Below, piece by piece: positions 52,766-60,125 of a stretch of DNA of 64,000 nucleotides. The position numbers and the translations under genes are program-made. This DNA comes from Kineosporiaceae bacterium SCSIO 59966 (lineage in GTDB: Bacteria; Actinomycetota; Actinomycetes; Actinomycetales; SCSIO-59966). A model generated the notes under the pieces. That model searched no databases, had not been told where the DNA came from, and worked only from the letters and a program-made list of their open reading frames with translations. The DNA lies in assembly GCA_020881835.1 (NCBI GenBank), contig CP052876.1, positions 1,426,001-1,490,000 of the forward strand, read 5' to 3'. Position 1 is the stretch's first letter, and each line of letters opens with the position of its first letter.

Positions 52766-53412
52766 GACAGCAGGCCCGAGACGACGTCGGCGAACCGCCG
52801 CTCGTCCGCGTACGGCCACGAGTGGGTCGCCCCGGGGACGACGACGAGCAGCCCGCCGTGGGCGGCGGCGAGCGCGGCGGCGTAGGCGTGGGAGGTCACG
52901 AGGTCGCGCCCCCCGTGCACGACGGTCAACCGGCTGCGGACGGCGGGCAGCACCTCCTCCAGGGGCAACGCCAGCGCCGACCGGACCACCGTGGACAGGC
53001 GTCGCGGGCCCGCGCCGATCCAGTCCGGGACCTGGCTGGCAGCCAGCTGGGGCGGCTCCACCCGCCCCGCGCCCAGCCACCGGCCCAGCAGGCCCGGCGT
53101 CGTCCGGGCTCTCGGGTCGACGGTGGGGCCGCAGAGCACCAGGTGCCGCACCCCGGCACCGGCCGCCGCGGCGGCGACCGCGGCCGCCTGGGCGCCGACC
53201 GAGAGCCCGAGGAGGAGCTCGACCGGACCCGGGCCGATCCGGTGGGCCAGCTCCTCACCGTAGGCCCGCAGGTCGGCCGGCACGCCGGGCTGGCCGGGAG
53301 CCGGGAGGAGCTGAGCGCCCAGCCCGCGATCCTGCAGGGCCGTGACCGCGGGCTCGACGTACCGCCGGACCGCCAGGCCGGGGACGACGAGCACGCAGTG
53401 GCCGGTCCCCAC
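52762..53412 (-). CDS. Alpha/beta hydrolase
   Basis: 216 aa. The N-terminal strand VLVVPGLAVRRYVEPAV is followed by the nucleophile elbow LLLGLSVGAQAAA (Ser), a late acidic region VVHGGRDLVT (Asp) and GATHSWPYADERRF (His), giving a complete Ser-Asp-His triad. Substrate unknown. It overlaps the downstream 51344-52765 gene by 4 bp, so the two probably act together. Confidence 0.8.
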   Translation of the reverse strand: MGTGHCVLVVPGLAVRRYVEPAVTALQDRGLGAQLLPAPGQPGVPADLRAYGEELAHRIGPGPVELLLGLSVGAQAAAVAAAAAGAGVRHLVLCGPTVDPRARTTPGLLGRWLGAGRVEPPQLAASQVPDWIGAGPRRLSTVVRSALALPLEEVLPAVRSRLTVVHGGRDLVTSHAYAAALAAAHGGLLVVVPGATHSWPYADERRFADVVSGLLS

Positions 53413-53467
53413 AGACGTCGACTACCCCGGAGGAGGTGTGAGCATGCCCGTCGACGCCCAGCCGGGG

Positions 53468-53755
53468 TCATGTGGAGGTGGCGTCCTGGGTACCGGCCTG
53501 AGGAGCCGTGCACTCGTGACTGGGCACGGCGCCCCCGGCGCAGTGGGCGCCGCAGTCGACGAGCCAGTTCCACAGCTCAGGCAGCGACAGCCGGGCGTCG
53601 TGGAGGACGACCGCCCGCCGGCTGCCAGGGCTCACCGTCACCTTTTGCACCCCGGGTCTGCCGAGCAACAGTCGCTCCGCGGTCTCGGGATCCCCAGCCC
53701 ACGGCACGCCCCCCAGGTCCAGCACCAGGCGGCAGATCGGCGTCCTCGCCGTCAC
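53468..53755 (-). CDS. Small HMA-fold-like protein with Cys/His tail
   Basis: 95 aa. The core AERLLLGRPGVQKVTVSPGS and AVVLHDARLSLPELWNWL follows the beta-alpha-beta pattern of HMA domains, but the CxxC loop is absent. The tail instead carries DCGAHCAGG and SHECTAP. GTG 53755 overlaps the stop of the upstream gene (GTGA). Last gene of the cytochrome b operon; a metal-binding role is inferred from composition. Confidence 0.6.
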   Translation of the reverse strand: MTARTPICRLVLDLGGVPWAGDPETAERLLLGRPGVQKVTVSPGSRRAVVLHDARLSLPELWNWLVDCGAHCAGGAVPSHECTAPQAGTQDATST

Positions 53756-54048
53756 GTCCTCGCCCCTCGGGTCGAACGGCGGGGCCGGCGCCCCGGCTTC
53801 AGCCGGATGTCGGCGTCCTCCAGGCGGCGGCCCAGGTCGAGGTCCGGGGGGCCGTTCAGTGCGCGCAGGATCCGGGCCGCCTGGGTCGTGCTCGCCACCG
53901 CGACGACCCCACCGACGAGCAGCACCGTGGCAGCCAGCGGCCCGGCCGGAGCGCCGAGTGCCCAGTACACGGCGCCGGTGGCCAGCACAGCCGTCCCGAC
54001 CAGTGCCCAGAACCAGCGCCTGGCACGGGGAACGTCGACGCCCCGCAT
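53752..54048 (-). CDS. Small two-helix membrane protein of the cytochrome b operon
   Basis: 98 aa. Starts at ATG 54048, sharing one base with the cytochrome b stop (TGATG). Two hydrophobic helices (WFWALVGTAVLATGAVYWAL and PLAATVLLVGGVVAVAST) and a very basic C-terminus. No family recognised; position suggests an accessory subunit or assembly factor. Confidence 0.6.
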   Translation of the reverse strand: MRGVDVPRARRWFWALVGTAVLATGAVYWALGAPAGPLAATVLLVGGVVAVASTTQAARILRALNGPPDLDLGRRLEDADIRLKPGRRPRRSTRGART

Positions 54049-55121
54049 CAGTGGCCCCGTGGGTTGTTGATCCACACGTTGACGGTGATGGCCGCCATCA
54101 CGAGCAGCACGGCGAGAAGCACGCCCATCGACACCTTGCGCTCGCGCCAGTGCCGGCGCGGGCTGCGGTCGAGGAACGGCACGAGGAACAGCAGGCCGAA
54201 CGCGGCGGCGATCGCGAAGGCGACGGAGGGGACCCCGAACCACTCCTCGAACGGGAAGAACCACCAGTAGAACCACAGGGGCCGGGTCACTTCGATGCCC
54301 TCCACCGGGGTCGGTCCCAGCACGGGCGGCAGCAGCACGGCCAGCGCGGACAGCAGGCCCAGCGCGACGAGCCCGAACGCGCCGACACGCCGGAGGTGAT
54401 GTGTAAAGGGCTCGGGTTCCTCCCTCTCCGGGCGGGGGATCGACGGGTGGGGCGAGATCTTGTGCCGCTTGACCAGCAGCGCGTGCAGGACGAACAGCAC
54501 GAGGATCAGCCCCGGCAGGATCACCGCGTGCGCGGTGTACAGCCGGAACAGGATGGGTACCCGTTCGGTGAGGTCTTCGGTGAACCAGACACCGACGCCG
54601 CCCAGGAGCTCGGCGACGTCGAGATTGTGCACGAGGGCCTCGAAGCCCTCTTGGTCCCACTTGAGCACCGTGCCCGTGAAGATCGCGAGGTAGGTCAGCA
54701 GCAACATCGCCACACCGACGACCCAGTTGCCCTCCCGCGGCTTCTTGAAGGACCCGTGGAGGAACACCCGGAGCATGTGCAGCAGGGCGAGCACGATCAT
54801 CGCCTGGGCGGCCCAGTAGTGCAGGCCGCGCGCGAAGCCGCCGAGCCACACGTCGGTGACGATGTCCCGCACGGACTGGTTAGCGTCCTGCGGCATCGGG
54901 CTGTAGAACTGGCCGAGGTAGATGCCGGTCACCAGCAGGACGACGAACATCGTGGCGGTGAGCCCGCCCAGGCTCCACCCCAGGTTGTTCGCGTGCTCGG
55001 GCACCGGGTACTCCAGGGCCCGGATGCCCATCCTCTCGTCGACGGCGTCGACGGCGCGGCGCCAGCGTCCCCGCTGCGCCTGGGTCGGTGCATGCGCAGC
55101 ACGCGACGTCGTTCCGCTCAT
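54048..55121 (-). CDS. Cytochrome b (bc/b6f-type) subunit
   Basis: 357 aa from ATG 55121. N-terminal cytochrome b core with heme ligands GLHYWAAQAMIVLALLH (His-X13-His) and RLYTAHAVILPGLILVLFVLH (His-X14-His), and NLGWSLGGLTATMFVVLLVTG. Additional C-terminal helices with PLWFYWWFFPFEEWFG resemble a subunit IV part. No Rieske protein or cytochrome c subunit is next to it; the gene upstream is cut by IS copy 2, so the operon is probably missing its first gene. Confidence 0.87.
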   Translation of the reverse strand: MSGTTSRAAHAPTQAQRGRWRRAVDAVDERMGIRALEYPVPEHANNLGWSLGGLTATMFVVLLVTGIYLGQFYSPMPQDANQSVRDIVTDVWLGGFARGLHYWAAQAMIVLALLHMLRVFLHGSFKKPREGNWVVGVAMLLLTYLAIFTGTVLKWDQEGFEALVHNLDVAELLGGVGVWFTEDLTERVPILFRLYTAHAVILPGLILVLFVLHALLVKRHKISPHPSIPRPEREEPEPFTHHLRRVGAFGLVALGLLSALAVLLPPVLGPTPVEGIEVTRPLWFYWWFFPFEEWFGVPSVAFAIAAAFGLLFLVPFLDRSPRRHWRERKVSMGVLLAVLLVMAAITVNVWINNPRGH

Positions 55122-55412
55122 GACCGACCTCCCGGTGTGGTGGTGGACGGTGACTCCAGTGCTCCCAGACGACGTAGCTCCCGCACACTGTGGCGGGGTC
55201 GGGTCCGCTGTGCCGTCCACAGGCCGAGCGCGATGGCCACCGCCGCCAGGGCAAGCAGGGCGGCGTCCCCGCCGTCGCTGATGCCGCGGGCGTGCTGGAA
55301 CGGGTCCAGAACGACGGTCGTCCCCGTCTCGAGGCCCGTGGCCATCTCGATCTCGGGCGCCTCCGCCAGCGCGGGTGCCGCCTCGAGGAGCAGTTCCCTG
55401 GCCTCGCTCAGA
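55118..55412 (-). pseudogene. C-terminal fragment of a membrane protein cut by IS copy 2
   Basis: The frame in phase with the stop at 55118-55120 (ATGA overlap with cytochrome b) runs upstream as LSEARELLLEAAPALAEAP, a helix (AALLALAAVAIALGLWTAQR) and a basic tail, and enters the IS at 55413 with no start of its own other than ATG 55345. The N-terminus is not present at the inner edge of IS copy 1 either. Likely the first gene of the cytochrome b operon (for example an electron-carrying partner), truncated during assembly of the element. A short product from ATG 55345 remains possible. Confidence 0.6.
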
Positions 55413-57131
55413 CCCTGATTTTTCAGCCGGGTTCGCCCTGCCCGGTTTGTCTTGATCGGATTCGACGATTCCGGGCCCGTTGGGGTCAGCGGTTGAGGCG
55501 TCGGCTCGGTCGCTGACTCCGTTGGGTTGCTGTCTGCTGCTGATGAGGGCGTCCGGGGGTGATCAGGGCGCGTGTCATCGCATTGGGTGCTCGGTGATCT
55601 TGTGGTTCGGTGGTGGTCAGCCGAAGGCGGGCAGGGCCCGTATCCGTTTGAGCGCGTCGGTGAACGCTTCGACGTGGGGGTAGGCGGCGGCGAACCGCAG
55701 GTGCAGGCGCCGCCCGGAGCGCACGAGGCGGGCGGCGACGTTCAGGAACGCCAGCCGCAGTCGTTTGCCGCGGGCGCGGCGGTACGCCCGGGGCAGGGCC
55801 AAGGTCCGCAGCCACAGGGCGACGTTGTGGGCCAGCGCGGCGGCCTGCCAGTACAGCCAGTTCCCGAAGAACGACTGGACGGGTGCGTGGATCATCCCGA
55901 AGTCGTTCTTGAGCGCCCGGATGGTGTCCTCGGGGATCCCGCCGCGCAGCCGGTGGTGGGCCTCCACCTCGGCTGCGGTCATCCGCTCGCCCGGCACGTT
56001 GGTGATGATGGCGTGCAGCCGCCAGCCGTCCAGGTCGTCGATCGCCAGCTGCTCGCCGTCGGCCTTGGGTTGGCGGCGCACGATCAACCGCACGGTGCGC
56101 CCGAGCAACGTCGTGCTGGTCTCGGCGACCTGGCTGCCCTTGCCGGTCTCGTTGCCGAGTGCCGGCGCCCAGACCGTGGCGTCGTCGCTGGCCAGCGCGT
56201 GCACCGCGGCGGCGACGTTCGGGTAGTCGCGGGCGGTGACCGAGTAGTCCGCGTCGTGGCGTTCGGCGGCCGCGATCACCTGGTCCTGGTAGCCGGCGGA
56301 GTCCACCCGGATCCACAGTCGATAGGAGCCCCGGCAGCCCGTTGGGATGGCGCCGACGCACTCGTCGATGAAGCTGCCCATCGCGCGGCCGTCGTTGGCG
56401 GCGCCGCCGCGGGCCCGCAGCGCCAGCACGTCCCCGGTCTCCCCGCACACCCCGACCAGCGGGGACAGCGCCGTCTGCCCGGTCCGGGAGAACGCGCTGC
56501 CTTCCTTGCCCGGCCCGTAGACCGCCACCCTCGTGGCGTCCGGGTCGATCGTCAGCCGGTTCCCGTCGGGGGCGGCGCCGCAGGCCCACGCCCGGCGCAG
56601 CATCGCCCGGTTGACCGCCGCGGCCTTGACGACCCGGCCCAGGTCCGCCCCGGCCAGGAACCGCCACGAGGTGGCGACGCTCGGCAGCGCGTTCGCGCCG
56701 CGCAGCGCGGCGGTCGCGGGGTCGGCCAGCAGGTACCGGTCGGACAGGAAGTCCCCGCCGGCCAGCAGCATCTCCACCAGCGCCCGGTAACATTCACCCC
56801 CGGTGTAGCCGCCGGGGCCGATCGGGCGCAGCTCGCGCCGGTCGGCCTCGGCCACGAGATTCAGCCGGTCCAGCACCGGACCCCACAACGCCACCCCCGC
56901 CACCGGCGTCAGATCCGCCTCCGAGGCGCTCACCACGGGCACCGGCACCGGCCGCGCCGGACGCGCCAGCACGACATCCTCGACCTCGAACAACAGCCCG
57001 GTATCGTTCACCTCGAAGGTGCCCTTCCTGCTCGGTGATCGCGGCTTCGACAACCACGATCTTCCCTTGCAGCAAGGGCACTTTCGCGTCACGACACGGG
57101 CGTCAAGTCATCGCCGGCTGCAAAATCAGGG
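55413..57131 (-). mobile_element. IS1380-family insertion sequence, copy 2 (intact)
   Basis: 1719 bp with the same 18-bp terminal inverted repeats as copy 1 and the same orientation. Both immediate flanks are TCAGA (55408-55412 and 57132-57136). Transposase is uninterrupted, so this copy can supply enzyme for both itself and copy 1. The right end sits inside the permease gene and provides it with a new stop codon. Confidence 0.93.
55617..57011 (-). CDS. IS1380-family DDE transposase
   Basis: 464 aa from GTG 57011, chosen because AGGAAGGG lies upstream; an upstream GTG at 57092 would give 491 aa. Catalytic core features: TIDPDATRVAVYG (first Asp), WIRVDSAGYQDQVI (second Asp) and RGGIPEDTIRALKNDFGM (Glu), followed by NWLYWQAAALAHNVALWL, all typical of IS1380/DDE_Tnp_1. 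Antisense frames through it are shadows. Confidence 0.92.
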   Translation of the reverse strand: MNDTGLLFEVEDVVLARPARPVPVPVVSASEADLTPVAGVALWGPVLDRLNLVAEADRRELRPIGPGGYTGGECYRALVEMLLAGGDFLSDRYLLADPATAALRGANALPSVATSWRFLAGADLGRVVKAAAVNRAMLRRAWACGAAPDGNRLTIDPDATRVAVYGPGKEGSAFSRTGQTALSPLVGVCGETGDVLALRARGGAANDGRAMGSFIDECVGAIPTGCRGSYRLWIRVDSAGYQDQVIAAAERHDADYSVTARDYPNVAAAVHALASDDATVWAPALGNETGKGSQVAETSTTLLGRTVRLIVRRQPKADGEQLAIDDLDGWRLHAIITNVPGERMTAAEVEAHHRLRGGIPEDTIRALKNDFGMIHAPVQSFFGNWLYWQAAALAHNVALWLRTLALPRAYRRARGKRLRLAFLNVAARLVRSGRRLHLRFAAAYPHVEAFTDALKRIRALPAFG

Positions 57132-58578
57132 TCAGAACGAGGAGGCCAACCGGTGAGCCGGCAGCAACGGCGAGTGCCCCGACCACCACGGCGATGAGGA
57201 GCGCGTCGGCCTGCCAGAGCGAGACGTTCAACGAGGACAGGTCCCCGAACGGGGTGAGGATCGGTGTCAGCAGCAGCACCGGCAGCGGCCCCTTCGCGCT
57301 GTCGTAGGCCCGGATCAGCACGACCAAGAGCAGCACCACGGCGACCGGCAGCACCCTCACACCGATGCCGAGCACGATGGCTGCACCGATCCCAGCCAAG
57401 AGCGCCGCGACGGCGACCAGCAGCGGGGCCAAGCCATGGCGGACGAACAGAGACGGTGTGGTGTAGCCGTACACGGGTGGGGCGGCAGCGGCATCGGCGG
57501 CGTGGCGGAAGCCGTCGGTCAGCACGCCGAGGGCCAGATAGGTCAGGGCGGCGCCGAGGCCGGCGAGGACCCACCCGGCTGGCAGGCTCGTGGTCACCGC
57601 CACCATGAGGCTGGCACCGACGAGGGTCACGATGCCGACGGTGAGGCGCACGGGGGTGCGCGCCGCGGCGACCATGTCCCGCACCAGGAACAGGGCCGCT
57701 GACGATCCGCCGCGCACAGCGCGCCAGCGTCGCCCGACCGACGGTCGCGCCCGCAGCCCGCCTAAAGCGTGTGCGACGTCGCCGGACAGAGCCGCGGTCC
57801 CGGCAGCCCGCCAGCGGGCGGCGTCCTCGACCAGCCGGCCACTGCGCAGCAGGTCGAGCAACGGCCCGCCGGCCGCGACGGCGACGACCGCCAGGAGGAT
57901 CAGTGTCAGGTCAGTGAGGGCGAACGACTCCCCGGCGGGCGGCCAGGCCGCCGCGACCCAGCCCCACGGCAAGACCGCTCCCACTCCCGGGACCATCAGA
58001 CCGAGCACGCTGAGCACGGCGATCAGCCCGCCGACGAGCCCGCTCACTCGCGGGGCGACGGCTTGCCCGAGCAGCCAGGCCACTGCGGCCACCACCCCGA
58101 ACACGGCGGACAGGACGGTGAACCGTGCCGCACTGGCCAGGCTGGCGGCACCCGCGTCGACGAGGACGCCGCCGAACAGCACCGCGATCACCACGAGCAT
58201 CGCCACGATGATCGTCGCCTTGGTGGCGAACGGACGGGCCAAGGTGCGGTGGCGGGGCAGATCGGTGTCGGCCAACAGCCGCACGAACGCCGGCTCGAGG
58301 ATGATCGGCCCGTACAGCGCGCCAAGCCACGTCAGGCCTGCCAGCGTAAGCCCGAGACCTGCGCCGACCACAGGGACGCTAGCCGGCCCGACCAGGGCCG
58401 CCAGCGCGGGTGGGCTATGCAGCGCGAGCACGACGGCCCGCACGATCGGGAACGCTACCAGCGGCGCCGCCAGGGCGGTCAGGTAGAGGTTGTAGGCCAC
58501 GTCCGACGCGCTGCGCCGGTCACCACGTGCCCGGTAGGCGCGCCGCAGCACGGCCAGTCGCTCACGCGTCGACGTCAT
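57103..58578 (-). CDS. Polytopic membrane protein (probable ABC permease), 3' end replaced by IS sequence
   Basis: The current frame is 491 aa: about 482 native residues plus nine encoded by the IS end (LTLILQPAMT-like tail). About ten or more hydrophobic helices, for example IIVAMLVVIAVLFGGVLVDA. The native C-terminus (last ~20 codons) lies at 8541-8604; rejoined, the protein would be 501 aa. The start overlaps the ATPase stop by 17 bp, so it is the membrane partner of that ATPase. The IS-encoded tail is partly hydrophobic, so activity may persist. Transported substrate unknown. Confidence 0.85.
   Translation of the reverse strand: MTSTRERLAVLRRAYRARGDRRSASDVAYNLYLTALAAPLVAFPIVRAVVLALHSPPALAALVGPASVPVVGAGLGLTLAGLTWLGALYGPIILEPAFVRLLADTDLPRHRTLARPFATKATIIVAMLVVIAVLFGGVLVDAGAASLASAARFTVLSAVFGVVAAVAWLLGQAVAPRVSGLVGGLIAVLSVLGLMVPGVGAVLPWGWVAAAWPPAGESFALTDLTLILLAVVAVAAGGPLLDLLRSGRLVEDAARWRAAGTAALSGDVAHALGGLRARPSVGRRWRAVRGGSSAALFLVRDMVAAARTPVRLTVGIVTLVGASLMVAVTTSLPAGWVLAGLGAALTYLALGVLTDGFRHAADAAAAPPVYGYTTPSLFVRHGLAPLLVAVAALLAGIGAAIVLGIGVRVLPVAVVLLLVVLIRAYDSAKGPLPVLLLTPILTPFGDLSSLNVSLWQADALLIAVVVGALAVAAGSPVGLLVLTLILQPAMT
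57132..57136. repeat. Right target-site duplication TCAGA
   Basis: Directly outside the right terminus of IS copy 2 and identical to 8600-8604. In the host gene it supplies the codon transition GTT-CTG-A that joins the two gene halves in frame. Confidence 0.85.
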
Positions 58579-59215
58579 CGCCGTCCTCGGCCAAGGCCAG
58601 CACCTGGTCGGCGAGCCGATCCACCAGCGGTCGGCTGTGGCTGGCTAGCACGAGGGTGGCCCCCGCCATGTTGCGGCGGCTCAGTGCGTCGCCGACCAGG
58701 GTGAGCCGATCGTGGTCCAGGCGTTGCTCTGGCTCGTCCAGCAGCAGGACCTCGAACGGTCGGGCGAGCGTGACGGCCAGGCTGTACAGCTGCGTCTGCC
58801 CCGAGGACAGCTCGTGCGGGAACCGAGATGCCAACCGGGCGATCTGGAACTCCTCCAGCAGATCGTCGGCCTGCTGCGCTGCCTCCTCGGCGTCGGTGCC
58901 CCAGGAGATGGCGATCAGCGTCAGGTACTCCCGTAACGTCAGATTGCGGGCCAGCGGAGGCACTCCGAGCAGCGAGGCCACCCGGCTGCGAAACGCGGGG
59001 CGACGTTCGTCGGGTGGCAACCCTTCCACGACAACCGTCCCGGTGGACGGACTCACCTGCCCTGCGAGGACTCGCAGCAGCGTCGTCTTGCCCGAACCGT
59101 TGGGACCGACGACGGCTAACGTCCGCCCGGCCTCCACCTCGAAGCTCACCGGCGACAGCAGTGTCACGTCGCCGAGCGCGACACCGGCATCCTCCGCGCC
59201 AATCATTGCGGTCAT
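58562..59215 (-). CDS. ABC transporter ATP-binding protein
   Basis: 217 aa from ATG 59215. Walker A VVGPNGSGKTTLLR, signature ELSSGQTQLYSLAV, Walker B VLLLDEPEQRLDHDR, H-loop LVLASHS. It overlaps and presumably powers the polytopic protein downstream. The open frame extends upstream to 59410 without family similarity. The 160-bp gap 59216-59375 to the next gene shows no clear motif. Confidence 0.9.
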   Translation of the reverse strand: MTAMIGAEDAGVALGDVTLLSPVSFEVEAGRTLAVVGPNGSGKTTLLRVLAGQVSPSTGTVVVEGLPPDERRPAFRSRVASLLGVPPLARNLTLREYLTLIAISWGTDAEEAAQQADDLLEEFQIARLASRFPHELSSGQTQLYSLAVTLARPFEVLLLDEPEQRLDHDRLTLVGDALSRRNMAGATLVLASHSRPLVDRLADQVLALAEDGDDVDA

Positions 59216-59375
59216 GCAGCCGATGTCCCGGGTGTGACAAGGATCGCCAAGAACGGGGACGTCTTCACGTTGGAAGTCTGCACGCTGGCGACGTACAACA
59301 TCGCGCGGGATCGCGTCACCCTCACCACCGGTGACCTTCGGTGCATGTCGGTGAACCCTGGGAACGGGTTGCCGG

Positions 59376-60125
59376 TCACCCCCAGCGGAACCAACGGGCC
59401 GCGGCGGCACCGGCGACCAGCGCCCAGCCGGTGAGCACCGCCAGCGCGGCGACGTCCGGCCGGCCGTCGACGAGGGCCGTGCGCATCCCCTCGCCCAGAG
59501 CCCCCGACGGCAGCCAGGGGGCCGCCGCGGCCAGCGGGCCGGGCAGGTGCTCTGGTGGCACGACGACCCCGCCGCCAGCGAGCAGCAGCACCCAGACCAG
59601 GTTCGCGACGGCGAGCACCGCCTCGGCTCGTAACGTGCCGGCGAGCAGCAGGGCCAGGGCGGTGAATGCGGCGGTGCCGGCGACGACGACGAGCAGGGCT
59701 GGCAGCACGCCCGCCGGGTCGGGCGCCCAGCCGAGCGCGAGCGCGGCCCCGCCGAGCACCAGCACCTGCAGCGCCTGGACGACGAGGACGGCGAGCACCC
59801 GGCCGGCGAGCAGGCCGCCGCGGCCGAGCGGGGTGGTGCCGAGCAGCCGCAGCACCCCGGCCCGCCGGTCGAACCCGGTCGCGATCGCCTGTCCGGTGAA
59901 GGCCGTCGACATCACCGCCAGCGCCAGCACGCCGGGGGCGACGACGTCGACCCGCTCCCGCCCGGGCGGCACGGTGAGCTCGACGAGCCCGCCCACGGTG
60001 AGGGCGAGCAGGACGAGCACCGGCAGGACGAGGGTGAGCAGCAGCTGCTCGCCGTTGCGCAGCAGCACCCCGGCGTCCCACCGTCCCTGAGCCAGCACCC
60101 GGGCCGGCCACGGCGCCGCGCTCAC
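59376..60125 (-). CDS. ABC-2 type permease
   Basis: 249 aa from GTG 60125 (GTGA overlap with its ATPase). Six helices, with LLLTLVLPVLVLLALTVGGL and the conserved FDRRAGVLRLLGTTPLGRGG loop. With the ATPase at 60122 it forms a DrrAB/YadGH-type exporter. Actinobacterial genomes often have this pair between ctaA and sufR, which supports the idea that the region was continuous with ctaA before insertion. Confidence 0.9.
   Translation of the reverse strand: MSAAPWPARVLAQGRWDAGVLLRNGEQLLLTLVLPVLVLLALTVGGLVELTVPPGRERVDVVAPGVLALAVMSTAFTGQAIATGFDRRAGVLRLLGTTPLGRGGLLAGRVLAVLVVQALQVLVLGGAALALGWAPDPAGVLPALLVVVAGTAAFTALALLLAGTLRAEAVLAVANLVWVLLLAGGGVVVPPEHLPGPLAAAAPWLPSGALGEGMRTALVDGRPDVAALAVLTGWALVAGAAAARWFRWG

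Larger units (their letters stand above)
8605..57131. mobile_element. 48.5-kb IS1380-flanked composite element (genomic island)
   Basis: Two directly repeated IS copies (8605-10321 and 55413-57131) bracket about 45.1 kb of cargo. The outer flanks are a perfect 5-bp direct repeat, TCAGA, and the host gene is split exactly there: its 3' codons are at 8541-8604 and its 5' part at 57132-58578. The cargo is rich in copper, thiol, cytochrome c and lipoprotein-processing genes. No integrase, relaxase or replication gene is visible, so movement is best explained by the IS ends acting together, or by a circular molecule carrying one IS that integrated at a resident IS (equivalent end product). Confidence 0.82.

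Noticed and set aside
53342-54070. Plus-strand frame with GGAGGAGGT before ATG 53444
   Set aside because: The ribosome-binding-like sequence is good, but the frame is antisense to two genes joined by stop/start overlaps and its translation is low-complexity.
8605-57131. Integrative conjugative element or prophage
   Set aside because: No integrase, relaxase, type IV secretion, replication or phage structural gene was seen, and the ends are IS termini with a 5-bp duplication, not tRNA-type attachment sites.
59234-59434. 66-codon plus-strand ORF between the two ABC pairs
   Set aside because: It overlaps the 3' end of the permease gene antisense, has no recognisable domain, and lacks a convincing ribosome-binding site.
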